From positions 24,208,667-24,272,666 of the forward strand of contig NC_092018.1 in assembly GCF_042242105.1 (NCBI RefSeq): a stretch of DNA of 64,000 nt. The letters are read 5' to 3'. Below the pieces are notes generated by a model. It was given only the letters and a program-made list of their open reading frames with translations, did no database searches and was not told the origin of the DNA. Below are positions 1-13,000 of the stretch, in pieces; the first letter of the stretch is position 1, and each line of letters opens with the position of its first letter. A program made the position numbers and the translations under genes. The stretch comes from Pempheris klunzingeri. Taxonomy: Eukaryota; Chordata; Actinopteri; Acropomatiformes; Pempheridae.

Positions 1-1384
<1,384 letters not shown>

Positions 1385-1657
1385 ATGTCTAATTAAATAT
1401 TTATTCATCTTTTATATTTTGGATAACAGCATGACTACAAATACATTTTAGGACAGCTACTACAACTAAACATTCATTTAAGAGCATGTAAATATGAAAG
1501 TGCACTACAAGGCTAACTGCAGCAGTACTATGGGTAAACTGTGTAGCTGAGTGTAAAACTCCGACTGGTCAGAGACATCTAAAGTAACGTTTGAACATTA
1601 AGGGCACTGTAATTGTTAAAGCCTTCAAAATAGTAAAACCACGTGCCATACTTTCTG
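1385..1657 (-). other. fam216a: fam216a 3' UTR with poly(A) signal
   Basis: On the minus strand an AATAAA signal lies at 1400-1405, about 250 bases after the fam216a stop codon. The interval is AT-rich and noncoding. Its extent is inferred from the signal alone. Confidence 0.45.
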
Positions 1658-2240
1658 TCATCTGTTGACTATTTTTGGAAGTATGACATCAGAATTAGCT
1701 GTGCTGCTGCTTTTCCTCTGCCCTTGAGTCTTCGCCCTCGGCACATCCTTCTTTGCAGCTGTGAACATACTATTTTCTCTATGCTGATGATCCCCATACC
1801 TCCTTCTGCAGGTGGGATTCTGACCTAGAAGAAGAAAAAAAAAAAAAAACATGAGATGGACGGTGGTGGTCAAGGTTTATGTTTGAGACATTTAAGACAC
1901 CCACCTGACTGGACACACTTGTGCAGCAGATTGAGATAGTGCTGCTTCATCTGCTGCCTCATGTGCTCGGTACTGTAAACATTTGCTATACTGCAAAGGT
2001 AGCGTCTCTGTCCAGCTGTGAGGGCCGGATGCTGAGACAGAAACCACAACTGATATGATTTTCTCATTCAAAAATAAAACGAAGTTGAGCATGTGTTCAA
2101 GCATTACGTGGTTACCTGTAAGAAGGGTGCAGACATCATAGATTTGGGGATGTGTATTGTCTTCATGTGTTGGCTGCCTGGGGACACATTTATGTGTGTT
2201 CCTCTGTACGTCTCCCTCACTTGTTGGCAACGTTCAAAGC
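1658..2240 (-). CDS. fam216a: FAM216A-like protein, 3' part
   Basis: Three minus-strand exons join in phase: 2240-2116, 2031-1905 and 1824-1658, the last ending in TGA. The second exon encodes HPALTAGQRRYLCSIANVYS, and the exon before it ends in KTIHIPKSMMSAPFLQ. Together these match the core of vertebrate FAM216A, a small protein of unknown function. The junctions are CAG/GTAACC to CTCAG and CAG/GTGGGT to TCTAG. The first exon with the start codon was not found; it should lie between 2241 and about 3170. The visible tail after the core is short (about 55 residues, basic, rich in Ser/Lys/Arg) compared with the human protein. Human FAM216A sits near ANAPC7 in the equivalent orientation, which supports the call. 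The upstream limit of exon 2240-2116 rests on one TAG acceptor and is the least certain edge. Confidence 0.8.
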
Positions 2241-3175
2241 CTACCAAAGGCAACGTGAAACAAGTCTGATAATTAAGGTGTTATTTGAGCAGTAGGTTTA
2301 TTCGACAGATATTGTTACAAATTACCTGTCGGAATATTTGCAAAACGAAGGCCTTCTAAAGTGTATTGTTGTAAACTAGTGTAGTGTTATAACCTACAAG
2401 ACAGCATATAAAATAGTTGAAACGTCGATGTATCTCTAATTATAATCCAACATTATAATAATACAACAGTCTGAAAGTGGCCATTCTGCAAAACAATTGT
2501 TACTTTTATTTTGCTTGTAGTACTTTTGCACTTTCACTTAAGTAGAATTAAGACAGCAAGACTTTTACTAGTAACATTGGCTTCTTCTGCATCCATTTTC
2601 ACCAGAAACAACATAAGCGGACCATTACTCTGAGACCAAGAGGTTTAGTTTGGTCATAAACTAGGAAGCAAATAATCTGTTTTGTAATTCAATAATGAAG
2701 AGAGGTTTATTAATCTCTGATTAACATTTAAAAGTGTATTTGACTCACCATCTGTGCGTCTCTTGTTAGATTCTGCCGACCTAAAAGTCAAGATTCTCAG
2801 TTTGAAAAGAAACAAATCCATCATCCACATTTATCCAGTCAAGGTGTTGACACTCACATTATGGTCTTACCTCATTAAGATGTGACCACTTCCTTTTTTT
2901 AATAGGGTTTCTTTTTTTAGCTGCTCAACAAATGTGACCTGCTTTCTCATAGTTACTTACAATCCCAATATTCCCTGTCGATATGTCAGAGAGGTCTCCA
3001 GCATCTTTATCAGCTCAGTATGTGTTGCAGCCAGCAAAGCCTATTAGTGTGAAATGAAGCCAGCCTGGAAATCTGACACTGATACCAGGGTTCCAATTAC
3101 AGAGCAGAGGTCTAATATACTTGAACCCAGAGCGTGTTCTCATCTAAAATGTAAAACACAAACAAAGTTACAAGC
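2241..3175. other. Gap between fam216a and ube2g1
   Basis: AT-rich sequence between the first recognised fam216a exon and the ube2g1 cleavage site. It should hold the missing fam216a first exon and promoter, but I could not find a convincing start exon. Nothing else is visible. Confidence 0.4.
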
Positions 3176-5191
3176 CACTCTGTTTACACACTTTATTGAG
3201 CATCATGTCCAATATACATTGCATTGACACAAAATGAAAAAAAACAAAAACAAAAACAAATAATGGCGTTAGGGTGGATTACCTGGACACACCATTTTCA
3301 GGGCGTATTGCTTAATGACATTTCAAACGCACCAAATCTGTGCAAATACAGTGAACACCGGTCAGAGGAGGTCATGGTAGGTTAGAAAATTCTGACTTAA
3401 AAAGGTAATGTCAACAGCAGTTATGTGATCATCAAGTCTACAGTAATCTACCAACTGTACACATCACATTCACCCAGAATGTACTAACAGTGGTATCTTA
3501 TTTAAACATACCCAACTCCTTCAAACCTGATTGCATGCGCCAAAAGATGGTAAGCCATTTTTCAATGTCAGTCACAATCATGTATAACAAAATTCAAAAT
3601 AGATGTCATCATGGCTTAATAGTCAGTAACACCATCGATGAAAGTGAGCAAAAGCCAATGGTTTCCAGACTCCACCCAAACACAACTGTATATTCTGTAA
3701 AAAATAAAACCTAGATGCAGGATTGTTTTCGTTTCCCATCAGAAAACTTAATTTTACTAAGTGGTGAGTTAACTTTAAGTCTCTATCAAGAATGTCAAAA
3801 CAAATTCATTGATTAAGTAAATATTACCTAAGTATGCACACCAATCAGAACTCAAGATGTTTAAAGAGCATTTTTCAATAATCTTCCCAAAGTCCACAGA
3901 GTCTGAACTCACAAGTGAATGTGACTTACACGTCCTCATTTACCCACACATGGATCGAAAGCCAAACCTGCCACAACAAAGTAAGAGCGACTACCCTAAT
4001 TCTACTATGGAGCCCCCGAAAATTCCCCGTGTTAATAGATTAAGAACTCAAACAACCATAATCCTCGTCAAATTTGTTATCCTTTCTAACTGAGGTGAGC
4101 TCAGATGCCAGTTAACCAATACACACGTGGAATAATCACAGCTTAGGCTATTTTCACAGACTGCACTGGTTGTCCGTGGTTTATAATCATGTTGTGAAAC
4201 GACCACGGTGATAATTAATAGTCACCTTCCGTGAGGGCCGTGTGTTACGGGGAAAGGGTAGGGGTCATTAGAGGTTTATCTCACTGACTTCTAATAAAGA
4301 CCGTAATGAAGTTTGATCCTGAGAGGTTGGCACAAACCTTCTGTAACCACTTGCTATGCACGTGTGTGTCAAGATATAATAAAACAATAACTCTCAAATC
4401 ACTGAGTAAGCCATTCCATTTACATCTGCAGCTAGCAAAAATACATAACTGAGCCGTTAGAGGGGATCATGCAGGTTTGAGAGCCATGGTTTTATCTCTT
4501 AGACGTACACTAGCATTGGAAGAAATGCTAACAGGAGGTCGTTTCTCAGAAAAATAAAAACTCTCTAGAAGTTCTCACCCTTACCCTCTAAACAACAACC
4601 TGACTGTGAGGAAGTGAAGCCAACAAAAGGCAACAGTGATTCAATGACAGTGTTGAAAATAATCACATCTATTGACAGAGATTTGTTGGGCTCACATTAA
4701 TCTGGTGGTAAGTATTCAGTAGGGAGGACAAGGGATGACCTAGTGGTAACGGGTTTTCGTTTTGTTTTACACAATCTTGACCACTAAATTGCATAAGAAA
4801 CCTGGTATAAAGTAGAAACTGTTCAGCAGCAGATATAAAAGCAAGTTAATTTACAGTAGTGACATATCTTACATCATTAATTTTTCAAAATAAATAACAT
4901 TAAATATACAATTCCAGGTAGGAAACAGGTTAATTTCGCTGGTAGGGTTCTCAAATTGGCTCATCTTGCGGAAAATGACAACCTTTCACAGAAACGTGGT
5001 TGAAGCCAACCAATTCCTTTGACTGGCAAAACAAGGGGTGCAAAAGCCTTTTGCTGAAATTTTCCCTCTGAAGGCATTTCCTTTAACTGGGGAAAAAGGA
5101 ACATGATTACTTTCAGAAGCAAGGTCATACATGTGACTATTACTTTGCGGGAACAATTAAATTTACTTACCCTGGAATTTACAATTGACTC
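3176..5191 (-). other. ube2g1: ube2g1 3' UTR with poly(A) signal
   Basis: About 2 kb of AT-rich noncoding sequence follows the ube2g1 stop. On the minus strand it ends with AATAAA at 3192-3197, so cleavage is expected near 3176. A long 3' UTR of this size leaves room for post-transcriptional control. No internal exon was seen. Confidence 0.65.
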
Positions 5192-8100
5192 CTAATCAAA
5201 TGCCATCTCTTGACTTTTTCTTACACAGCGGGCCACCTTCCTCTTGAATTCACCATTAGGGTCCTCCCTCCACTCTTTCTGTGAGAGCAACATCAGATTC
5301 CTTTAATGACATGTCCTCAATTTACTTCAACTGCCAAGATAACAGGAATGAAAATGGGATTTCCAGTGTCAGGGGAACAGGATAAGCAGTGTAACTCACC
5401 GCAGCGTCCACATTAGCTGGTGAGTCGCTGTTGGGATCTGCCAGCATGGAGATAACACTAATCATGATTGTCTCTACTGTGTGGATTGGAAGCCAGCGCT
5501 CCTCTGGCTTTTCATAACCAAACTTATCTTCTCCAGGCTCATGCAGAATTGAAATGCAAACATCCCCATTTTTTGCAACTGTGGAGAATGGGAGCATGGA
5601 TTTATTAGCAGCAAATATCATGTGACGACAAGCTTCATTAAACTCAAAGCCTGGATTACATTTCTGCTTGATCACCAAAAAAAATAAATACATAGAATAA
5701 TCCAATAATGTCGCAAAAATTAATTAATTTGTCCAGAGCCAGTAGTGGCAATGAAGATTTGAAGTCAGGAAGCATCAAAGAATCTGCTCATGTATTTACC
5801 ATTTGGGTGCCAGATTTCTGTGATGAACTTCATCTTTGGAGGCCGTAGTGGGTAATCATAGGGAAAGGTTAGGTATGCTTTGAAAAACCCTCCTTCACTG
5901 CAACACAAAGAACAGAGCAAGAACAAATGAGACCTTATGAATTGAAATCATCATGTATAGATATTTCTCAGCCAAAGACAATGTTATCCAAGCGTGCTCT
6001 CACTTACAAAAGGGTATCTTGTGGACCGATGATCACAACTTCCCATTTATATATGTCATCATCATCTATCAGACCAGCTGAAAAGCCCTCCACTGGGTTC
6101 TTGTTGAGCTCTGGAAAAGAGGCATAAGGCATTTTTCTTTAAAACTATGATCTGGAAATGAAACTCAGAAGTCACAGGTCTGCATGTGTCAGCAAGTAAG
6201 TAGTCTGGTAAAGATTTCTGCATTCAAAGTTTGCAAAGGACAGAAATATGAGGGACAGTAATTAAAGTGGTGATAGAGAATTATTTAATAATCTAATTGG
6301 TCAAATCTGACTAGCACACACCATATTCCATTACAGCCAGTCTACAGAGGGTAGTACTGTAGTCAGTGATTTTTCACACCAAACTAAAAACAGCCACTGG
6401 GTTAAGAACAAAACATAAACACAGAACTGGGATTTGAATGCATTTTAAAATAGGTACAAGCAGCAGCAGCACAACATAAGGGGCAAAAACTAGCTGCTCC
6501 AAGAAACGGTGCACAGTAGACACTTTGGGTGGATGACGAATATGTGGCACAGCCATAATGAATGTGTGTTGAAGTTAGTGGTATTGATGAAGTATGATTG
6601 AAGTCAATCTAAGGAGAGGTTGTTTTTTTTTCCCCTTTTGTTAACTGATGTTGATACAAATGAACAGATTCTACTGTGAGGCAGCTGCAGGAAATGTTGA
6701 GTCTGCATTCAGGACAAATGAATGATAAGACAGGTTAACAGCTGCTGACCAGAATGAATAACTGTATTAGCCCCTCTAGTTAAAACCATTACTGTTCAAT
6801 TGCAAAACATTAATTGAGCTGAGCTCCTGAGATCTTGTTTCAAATTTTATGGCCCAAATATAGGATTCTGACTGGAACAATAACATTTTTATATAACAAC
6901 GTATGTTAAATGGGTGCCTCAAAGTTATTTCCATCACTGACACTGATTAATTTAGATTCCTCTAATATAACTTTTGCTAAATCAGTATAGGAGAGGTGTA
7001 GTTCTCAGTGCGATATCAGTATCATTTGATATTTACTGACATTTACTATTTAATTGACATTACTTTTTATGTCTCTCCATTCAAGAATGTATAAAAGAAA
7101 ACTCTGTTCGTGACAAATCGTGGTTTCCAAAAATAATAATCACTGTTGAACTGAATCACCAACTTTAAGAAGTGAATTGAATCAGCCACTGTGAAGACAG
7201 TGATTCACATCCCTGCGCGCAGAGAAACCAAAATTAGCATATTGTACAATCTGTACAATGTGGTGGGTGTTTGCTGTCATTTCAGCACCACTGTCCAAAG
7301 CTGTCAGTGGTCTGGTACTGAACTTCTTTATCACGGTGGCTCCAACTCTATCAAAGTAGGTCACTTTGGCTACAGTGTACAGCTGGCAAACATATTAAAA
7401 TTCACCACTGATGTCAAATAAACTGATGTCATGTGAAAGTTAAATCAGTTTTTTAAAAAAAAAAATGGCCCATTCATTTCTCCAGACGACCGGGGAGTCT
7501 GTCTGTCAGCTGTAGACCGAACTGTAAATCAGTCCGTGTGTCTGACATTCACAACAAAAAGACACACCACCACCACCGATGGTACTGCTAATGATGGTGT
7601 TTGTTAATATAATCCAACAGGAGAACAGTAAGACTTTCACCAGTGTGGGCTTGAACACTCAGATGTGATATCCTCTCCAAAAGCCGCTAATTAACCAGCG
7701 TTACAGTCTGAGCCAGATTTGATAACACAAACGGTAGATATTAACGTATACAGCCGGGTGGCGAGTTTGTAATTTTTTATCAAGTTGCTACGGATATAGT
7801 AGCGTATTCATTTAGGAGAGGTTTAGAAATGAAAAGGCGTTCATTAGCAAAGCTAAAGTCATCAGCAGATGAGTCTCTGGATTGATTATTCCTTTGTTCC
7901 GTCAGCTAACTAACGTCGAACTTGCTAGCCCGCTAGCGAGGCTGGCGTTCCGATTAAGTGTTGGCTCCAGTATAGCAGCTAATGTTACTTGAACAACGTA
8001 AACTATATTCAAAATATGAATCATTATTTCCAGCAGAGATCAGCTAATCAAAGCAGCTTAGCCACAGCCTGAAATGCAGTGATAAATGAACCCATTATGT

Positions 8101-8283
8101 TGCCTGCTTAGCTCTGTGAGCTTACTTACTCCTATGGCGTAAACATAGCTTTGCGTAGCTAAAAGAAAAGCTAACGTTAGCCGCTAGGTAGTTAGCCTTT
8201 ATATCCGGATATATGTGCTTACAATTTGTACTCTTATTACCTGCCAGCTGTTTTCGAAGCAGTAATGCTGATTGTTCGGTCAT
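5192..8283 (-). CDS. ube2g1: Ubiquitin-conjugating enzyme E2 G1
   Basis: This cytosolic E2 takes ubiquitin from E1 as a thioester and passes it to substrates with an E3; the family is known for Lys48-linked chains. There are five coding exons: 8283-8241, 6110-6008, 5897-5800, 5578-5400 and 5278-5192. They total 510 bases and encode 169 aa, against 170 in human. The protein begins MTEQSALLLRKQLAELNK. The HPN motif is followed by NGDVCISIL, whose Cys89 is the catalytic cysteine. After it comes the acidic insert HEPGEDKFGYEKPEERW, typical of the G1/G2/R1 group. The C-terminus ends RKSQEMAFD. All junctions are GT-AG and keep phase. One change next to the active site is Asp to Ala in the VAKNG stretch (VDKNG in human). 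Intron 1 is about 2.1 kb and the other introns are short. The start codon has a good context (gtaccATGA). Confidence 0.96.
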
Positions 8284-8450
8284 GGTACGCGGACGTTACT
8301 GAAAAACACTTTGTGTCGACAAATACTCTCCGAAAAAAGAGCTCTAGCTGGGATCGGGTGAGATCCTGCGCTGCCTGCTGCTGGTTTCCCTCTGTGTTTT
8401 GACACAAGGTTCAGCTGCTGGCTTTAACTGTGCGCATGCGCGCCCGCATT
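8284..8450 (-). promoter_or_regulatory. ube2g1: Likely ube2g1 promoter and 5' UTR
   Basis: The sequence directly upstream of the ube2g1 ATG is richer in CpG than its surroundings, including a tgcgcatgcgcgcccgc stretch near 8431. This fits a housekeeping promoter. No TATA box was seen. Placement is inferred from position and composition. Confidence 0.4.
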
Positions 8451-8984
8451 TGACTGAGTGTGTGTGTGTGTGTGTGTACAAGACAGCGTTTCTTGAGAAA
8501 TCTGTTGATGCCAATCTGGAAACGGTCTTTCCAACCATCCTAATCAGTTCCCCTGATCTACATGACACCCGATTAATATGTAAGCCATTACATTCAGTGC
8601 CATTACAGGTCAGGCCCCTCTGGGACTGCACAGTACTGTCTCAAGTCTCAGCAAAGGGATCATCTGACAGCAGTGCTTCTCTATCCTCTCAGAGTCCTGC
8701 ACCTCTTGGTGGTGATATTGACTGTCAATAAAACAATAAACTGCTTTTCTATCGTGGTTATGGTGATTTGGTTTGTAAAAATGTCTGGCCTTACAAGTTT
8801 ATTGATGGTATTAATGGGCAATGCACTGTTAACACCATGTTCGATGAATTTGTGGTGTGTGAAAATTATGATAAACTAAATTGAACACAATTTAAATCAT
8901 ATTGCACGCTTATTTACTACTGTGTAGATTATTGTTCATAAAGATGATAAAGAAATTAACAGCAATGGATAATCATAATATTTT

Positions 8985-9175
8985 TCATACTGTACATTTA
9001 TGTTCATAGTGTAAATATTTATTTATTATCATTACAATATATATTTATTTACTGTTGCTTATTTTTCTACTGTTGCTTATTTTATTTCTTTTTCCTTCTA
9101 TTACTGCTTATCTTGCCCTGCCTCTGTTGCTGCTGTAATATGTGAATTTCAATAAAGTCTATTGATCTATTCATT
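8985..9175 (+). repeat. Degenerate LINE-like 3' tail
   Basis: AT-rich sequence ends in a stretch reading tgctgctgtaatatgtgaat followed by tcaataaagtctattgatct. This resembles the 3' ends of non-LTR retroelements common in fish, which close with an AATAAA and short ATCT-type repeats. No reverse transcriptase remnant lies upstream, so only a tail is left. Alternatively it is the poly(A) end of a noncoding transcript from the ube2g1 side. Confidence 0.35.
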
Positions 9176-9185
9176 AATAAAGATC

Positions 9186-9240
9186 ATTTTATCATTTCCT
9201 TGAAAAGTCATGTAAAAGTGAGAACTCTGTGTTAAGGTTT
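9186..9240 (+). repeat. Copy of a repeat end also in anapc7 intron 7
   Basis: The sequence ccttgaaaag, then aaaagtgagaactct and gttaaggttttg, closely matches the repeat end at about 13501-13573 within anapc7. This marks a dispersed repeat with two visible copies about 4.3 kb apart. Confidence 0.55.
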
Positions 9241-10052
9241 TGCGGTATAAAACAGAGAAACAAGATGGTATTATTGGGTAGCATGATGTACTTAAATAAT
9301 ACAAATAATAATAATTTTACCATTATATATGTACCATTATTTATGTCTTATGTCATATCATTTCTATCAAGTCTTTAGCCAGCTGAAATACAGAAAGAAG
9401 AGAAGTTAAAAAGGCAATTTAATTCTAAATCATGACGGGTGACTACAAATGTATAAATGGGCAAATAATGTATTAGGGACGACATAACTAAACCTAATTT
9501 AAATAAAGTATGTTTAATCTTTATATATATATATAATAATTTTTTTTTTTTTTTTCAAGCAAGCAGCTGCTGTACAGACGTCATTTAGAAAATGCGTTCA
9601 GTGTTTAAATAAAAGGTTGTGTTGAAACTAAGTAGCTTCATATTCATTTAGTAAACAAGAATATTGCTGCACCAAATACATAAGATGCATTCCTAACTAT
9701 CGGAAACATGGCGCTTTAGCGACCTAATTGAGGAGGCGAATAAAAACTGTTTGACAATCTGTTAAAAATCTATTTTATTTCACTTTATGTGTTTTCACCT
9801 ATTTATTCTAAAATGAAAATAAAGTCAACGAATACTAAACCAGTTCGACGCAGTCGCTGATATCCTGAATATATCACATTCAGTGTTCAAAAGCACAAGC
9901 ATGTGTGTTGCACCTAAAGGCAGCAATATGCGGAAGGAAGGTTGTTGGGCGCCATATTTAATACACCAGATTCTAGCTAGCATTAGCTGTTTACAAGCCC
10001 AAACTTTTAACTTGGGAAGTAAACGTAAAGCAAGCCCTCAACGTAATCCAAA

Positions 10053-13000
10053 ATGAATGTAATAGATCATGTACGGGATATGGCGGCCGCTGGCCTTCAC
10101 TCTAATGTCCGGATATTGAGCAGTTTGTTGCTGACGATGAGTAATAACAACCCGTAAGTAATGTCAGAGCTGGACCCGTCTATTTCCCGAAGAGTGCTTC
10201 GCTGAACCAGTGTGTTATGTTGTCAGCCCGTGACAGTGTGGCCCAAAGCAACAACAGTTAACATTAACGAATATCACCGTAAATCGTACCGGGCCTCTAA
10301 ATCAATGCAAAGAGACACCTGCTAAATACTCAGCCAGTGTATTTACACTAGCGAGTTAAGTTTATGTCGTCATGCGAGACAATGTACGTTCTGTTCCAAG
10401 ACATAGCCATGTCTCTATTAACGGTGCCTGCTGCTAGCTGTTAGCTTGTGAATTATGTTGTGGATTCAAACGATCAGTGGGTATTGTCACGTTTGTGGCT
10501 GATAACATGTTATTTTTCTCTCTTCTCAATCTTGACAACATAGTGTGAATGAATTAAAACCTGGCTATGTAACAGCAGTGCTGTCAAAGTTACAGTACGA
10601 TGGTTATTTTCTGATGTCCGAGCCATCTGAAGCAGGACGTGTTTACTCTACATAAACTTTCTGGATTGCTTTTTCACACTCATGTGCTTTGGATCAATTT
10701 ACAGTTTTACTGGCTTTATCGTTTTTATGGTTTCTTATTGAGCATATTTCCATTCTATTTTCTCTGTATCTGAATGAAACCTATGTTGTATGTACTCTGG
10801 GTCTAATTCCTTTTATTCTAATGTGTCCTATTACTTCTAGAGAGCTGTTCTCTCCGGCCCAGAAATACCAGTTGTTGGTTTACCACGCCGATGCCATCTT
10901 CCATGATAAAGAATATCGCAACGCTGCCTGCAAATACAGCATGGCACTACAGCAGAAGAAGGTGCTCAGCAAAACATCTAAAGTCCGTACTTCTACTGGT
11001 GGAGCTGCATCTAACCTACAGGCACAGGTTTGTTAGATAAGATGAACATTTTTCCTGGTTTTAATGATCCTACAGGTTGCAAGATGCCACAACAATTGTT
11101 CCTTGCACCTTGAGGGACACTAAAATGATTAGATTTAGGACAGAATTTTATTTGCACATTCTATACAAATCCATACGTTTGCCTTGGTCAGTTGGCACGA
11201 ATGGAAACAGAAAAAAATGTACGTTTACGCCGTGATTGCTGCCTTTCAGAGTTTGCCGTCAGAAATTGAGGTAAAGTACAAGATAGCTGAATGCTACACC
11301 ATCTTGAAACTGGATAAAGATGCCATTGCTGTGCTTGATGGGATTCCATCCAGACAGAGGACTCCAAAGGTAGGAAGCTACTCTCATAGTGCAATAAACC
11401 CTTTTCTTCATGCTTTATGTGCTTTTTATTATCAACATTAGTATTAACAACTTAGTAAGTATGGAAGAGTAATAGACTTTAAATGCTGCGTTTAGAGGCC
11501 AGGAAATAGCATCATGATCACAATGTGAAGCAAAACTATTACCGGTTGGCATTAATTCTGTGAGTGTTCCATCAGCTTTTAGAGAGGGGTGTGATAAAAA
11601 CGTTATTGTTCTTTGTGGTCGCAGATCAACATGATGCTAGCTAACCTGTACAGGAAAGCCGGTCAGGAGCGCTCTGCAGTGACAAGCTACAAAGAGGTCC
11701 TCAGACAGTGTCCCCTGGCCCTGGACGCAATCATTGGTACGTGTGCTCGCAGAGAACACCTTCATCCAACAAGCAACATTTAACCCGCTGAGACACTTAC
11801 ATGTACAGACTCCCATATGCGTGGACTCAATCACTTGAGTTTTGAAAGACCTGTTTGTGAACAGCGCTCATTTTCTACACTTTTCTTCCCTTTAGGTCTT
11901 CTCTCCTTATCAGTCAAGGGAGCTGAAGTGGCGTCCATGACTATGGATGTGATCCAGAGTATCCCAAACCTGGACTGGCTCTCTGTTTGGGTCAAAGCAT
12001 ACGCCTTCATACACGCGGGGGACAATCAAAGAGCTATCAATACAATTTGGTGAGCAGGGCAGTAACACATTGTGTAAAGTCACTGAATATGATTGTTCAC
12101 TTTAATATGATGGTCCTGTTTATTCGATGTGTCCTCTTGTCTCAGCTCTCTTGAGAAAAAGTCTCTGTTGCGGGACAACGTGGACCTCTTGGTGAGCCTG
12201 GCAGATGTCTACTTCAGGGCAGGTGACACGAAGAACGCCATCCTCAAGTTTGAGCAAGCCCAGATGCTGGACCCATACCTCATCAAAGGTGTGCAGCAGG
12301 ATGAGAAGAGTCTTTACAATTACAGTTACAATGTATTTTGCAGTTAAAGGGGCTTTATCGGCACAGCTTGAACACCAGTCTAAGCCACCCTAAACATGAC
12401 ATGGGAACATGGGACTGTGCTGCTCGGGAAATTTCAGCTATGTTTGCACTTGCAGGAATGGATGTCTATGGTTACCTAATGGCTCGTGAAGGACATCTGG
12501 AGGATGTCGAAGTCCTAGGAGGACGATTATTTAATATCTCCGACCAGCATGCAGAACCGTGGGTGATCTCTGGGTGAGTCTGAATAGGCCTTTGCTTGCA
12601 TGTCCTTGCATGCAATAGATGGTGGCAGTAACTTTTTATTTATTTATTTATTTTGATAAAGTCTGCTATGTGAAATATCATTGTTCTGCCTGTTAAAACA
12701 GTCATGGAAAACCTGGAAAAGTCATGGAAGTCATCAAAGTCTTGTTTCCCAGGCCACTAAAAGTCATGGAATTTTATCGTGCGTGATAAAATTGTTACAG
12801 TAATCTTCCATGTATAATCCTCCACGTCATGTGACACAGCGGCAAGTTTCTTCTCTGTAGCATTCGATGTAGCTCTAGTATGACCTGATGCATGACAGGA
12901 TTTTGTTTATCATCACACATGTTTCTTCACTACATGTTGGAGCCACCACGGCTCAGCGTTCTCAGTGGTCCATGCACCGCAATGAAGTTAGGTTTAAGTT

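Larger units (their letters stand above)
8451..10052. other. Divergent gap between ube2g1 and anapc7
   Basis: This is the head-to-head spacer between ube2g1 (minus) and anapc7 (plus). It starts with a short TG repeat (8459-8476), then carries a degenerate retroelement-like tail (8985-9175) and a repeat end (9186-9240). The anapc7 promoter lies near 9940-10052, just before its ATG. No open frame resembling a known protein was found. Confidence 0.5.

Noticed and set aside
5579-5705. N-terminal extension of the ube2g1 exon 4 frame
   Set aside because: It is intron read-through. A clean CACAG acceptor at 5579-5581 joins exon 3 in phase and restores the E2 sequence.
8399-8731. 110-codon plus-strand frame beside the ube2g1 promoter
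   Set aside because: It starts in a TG repeat and CpG-rich DNA, has no conserved domain and overlaps a similar frame on the other strand.
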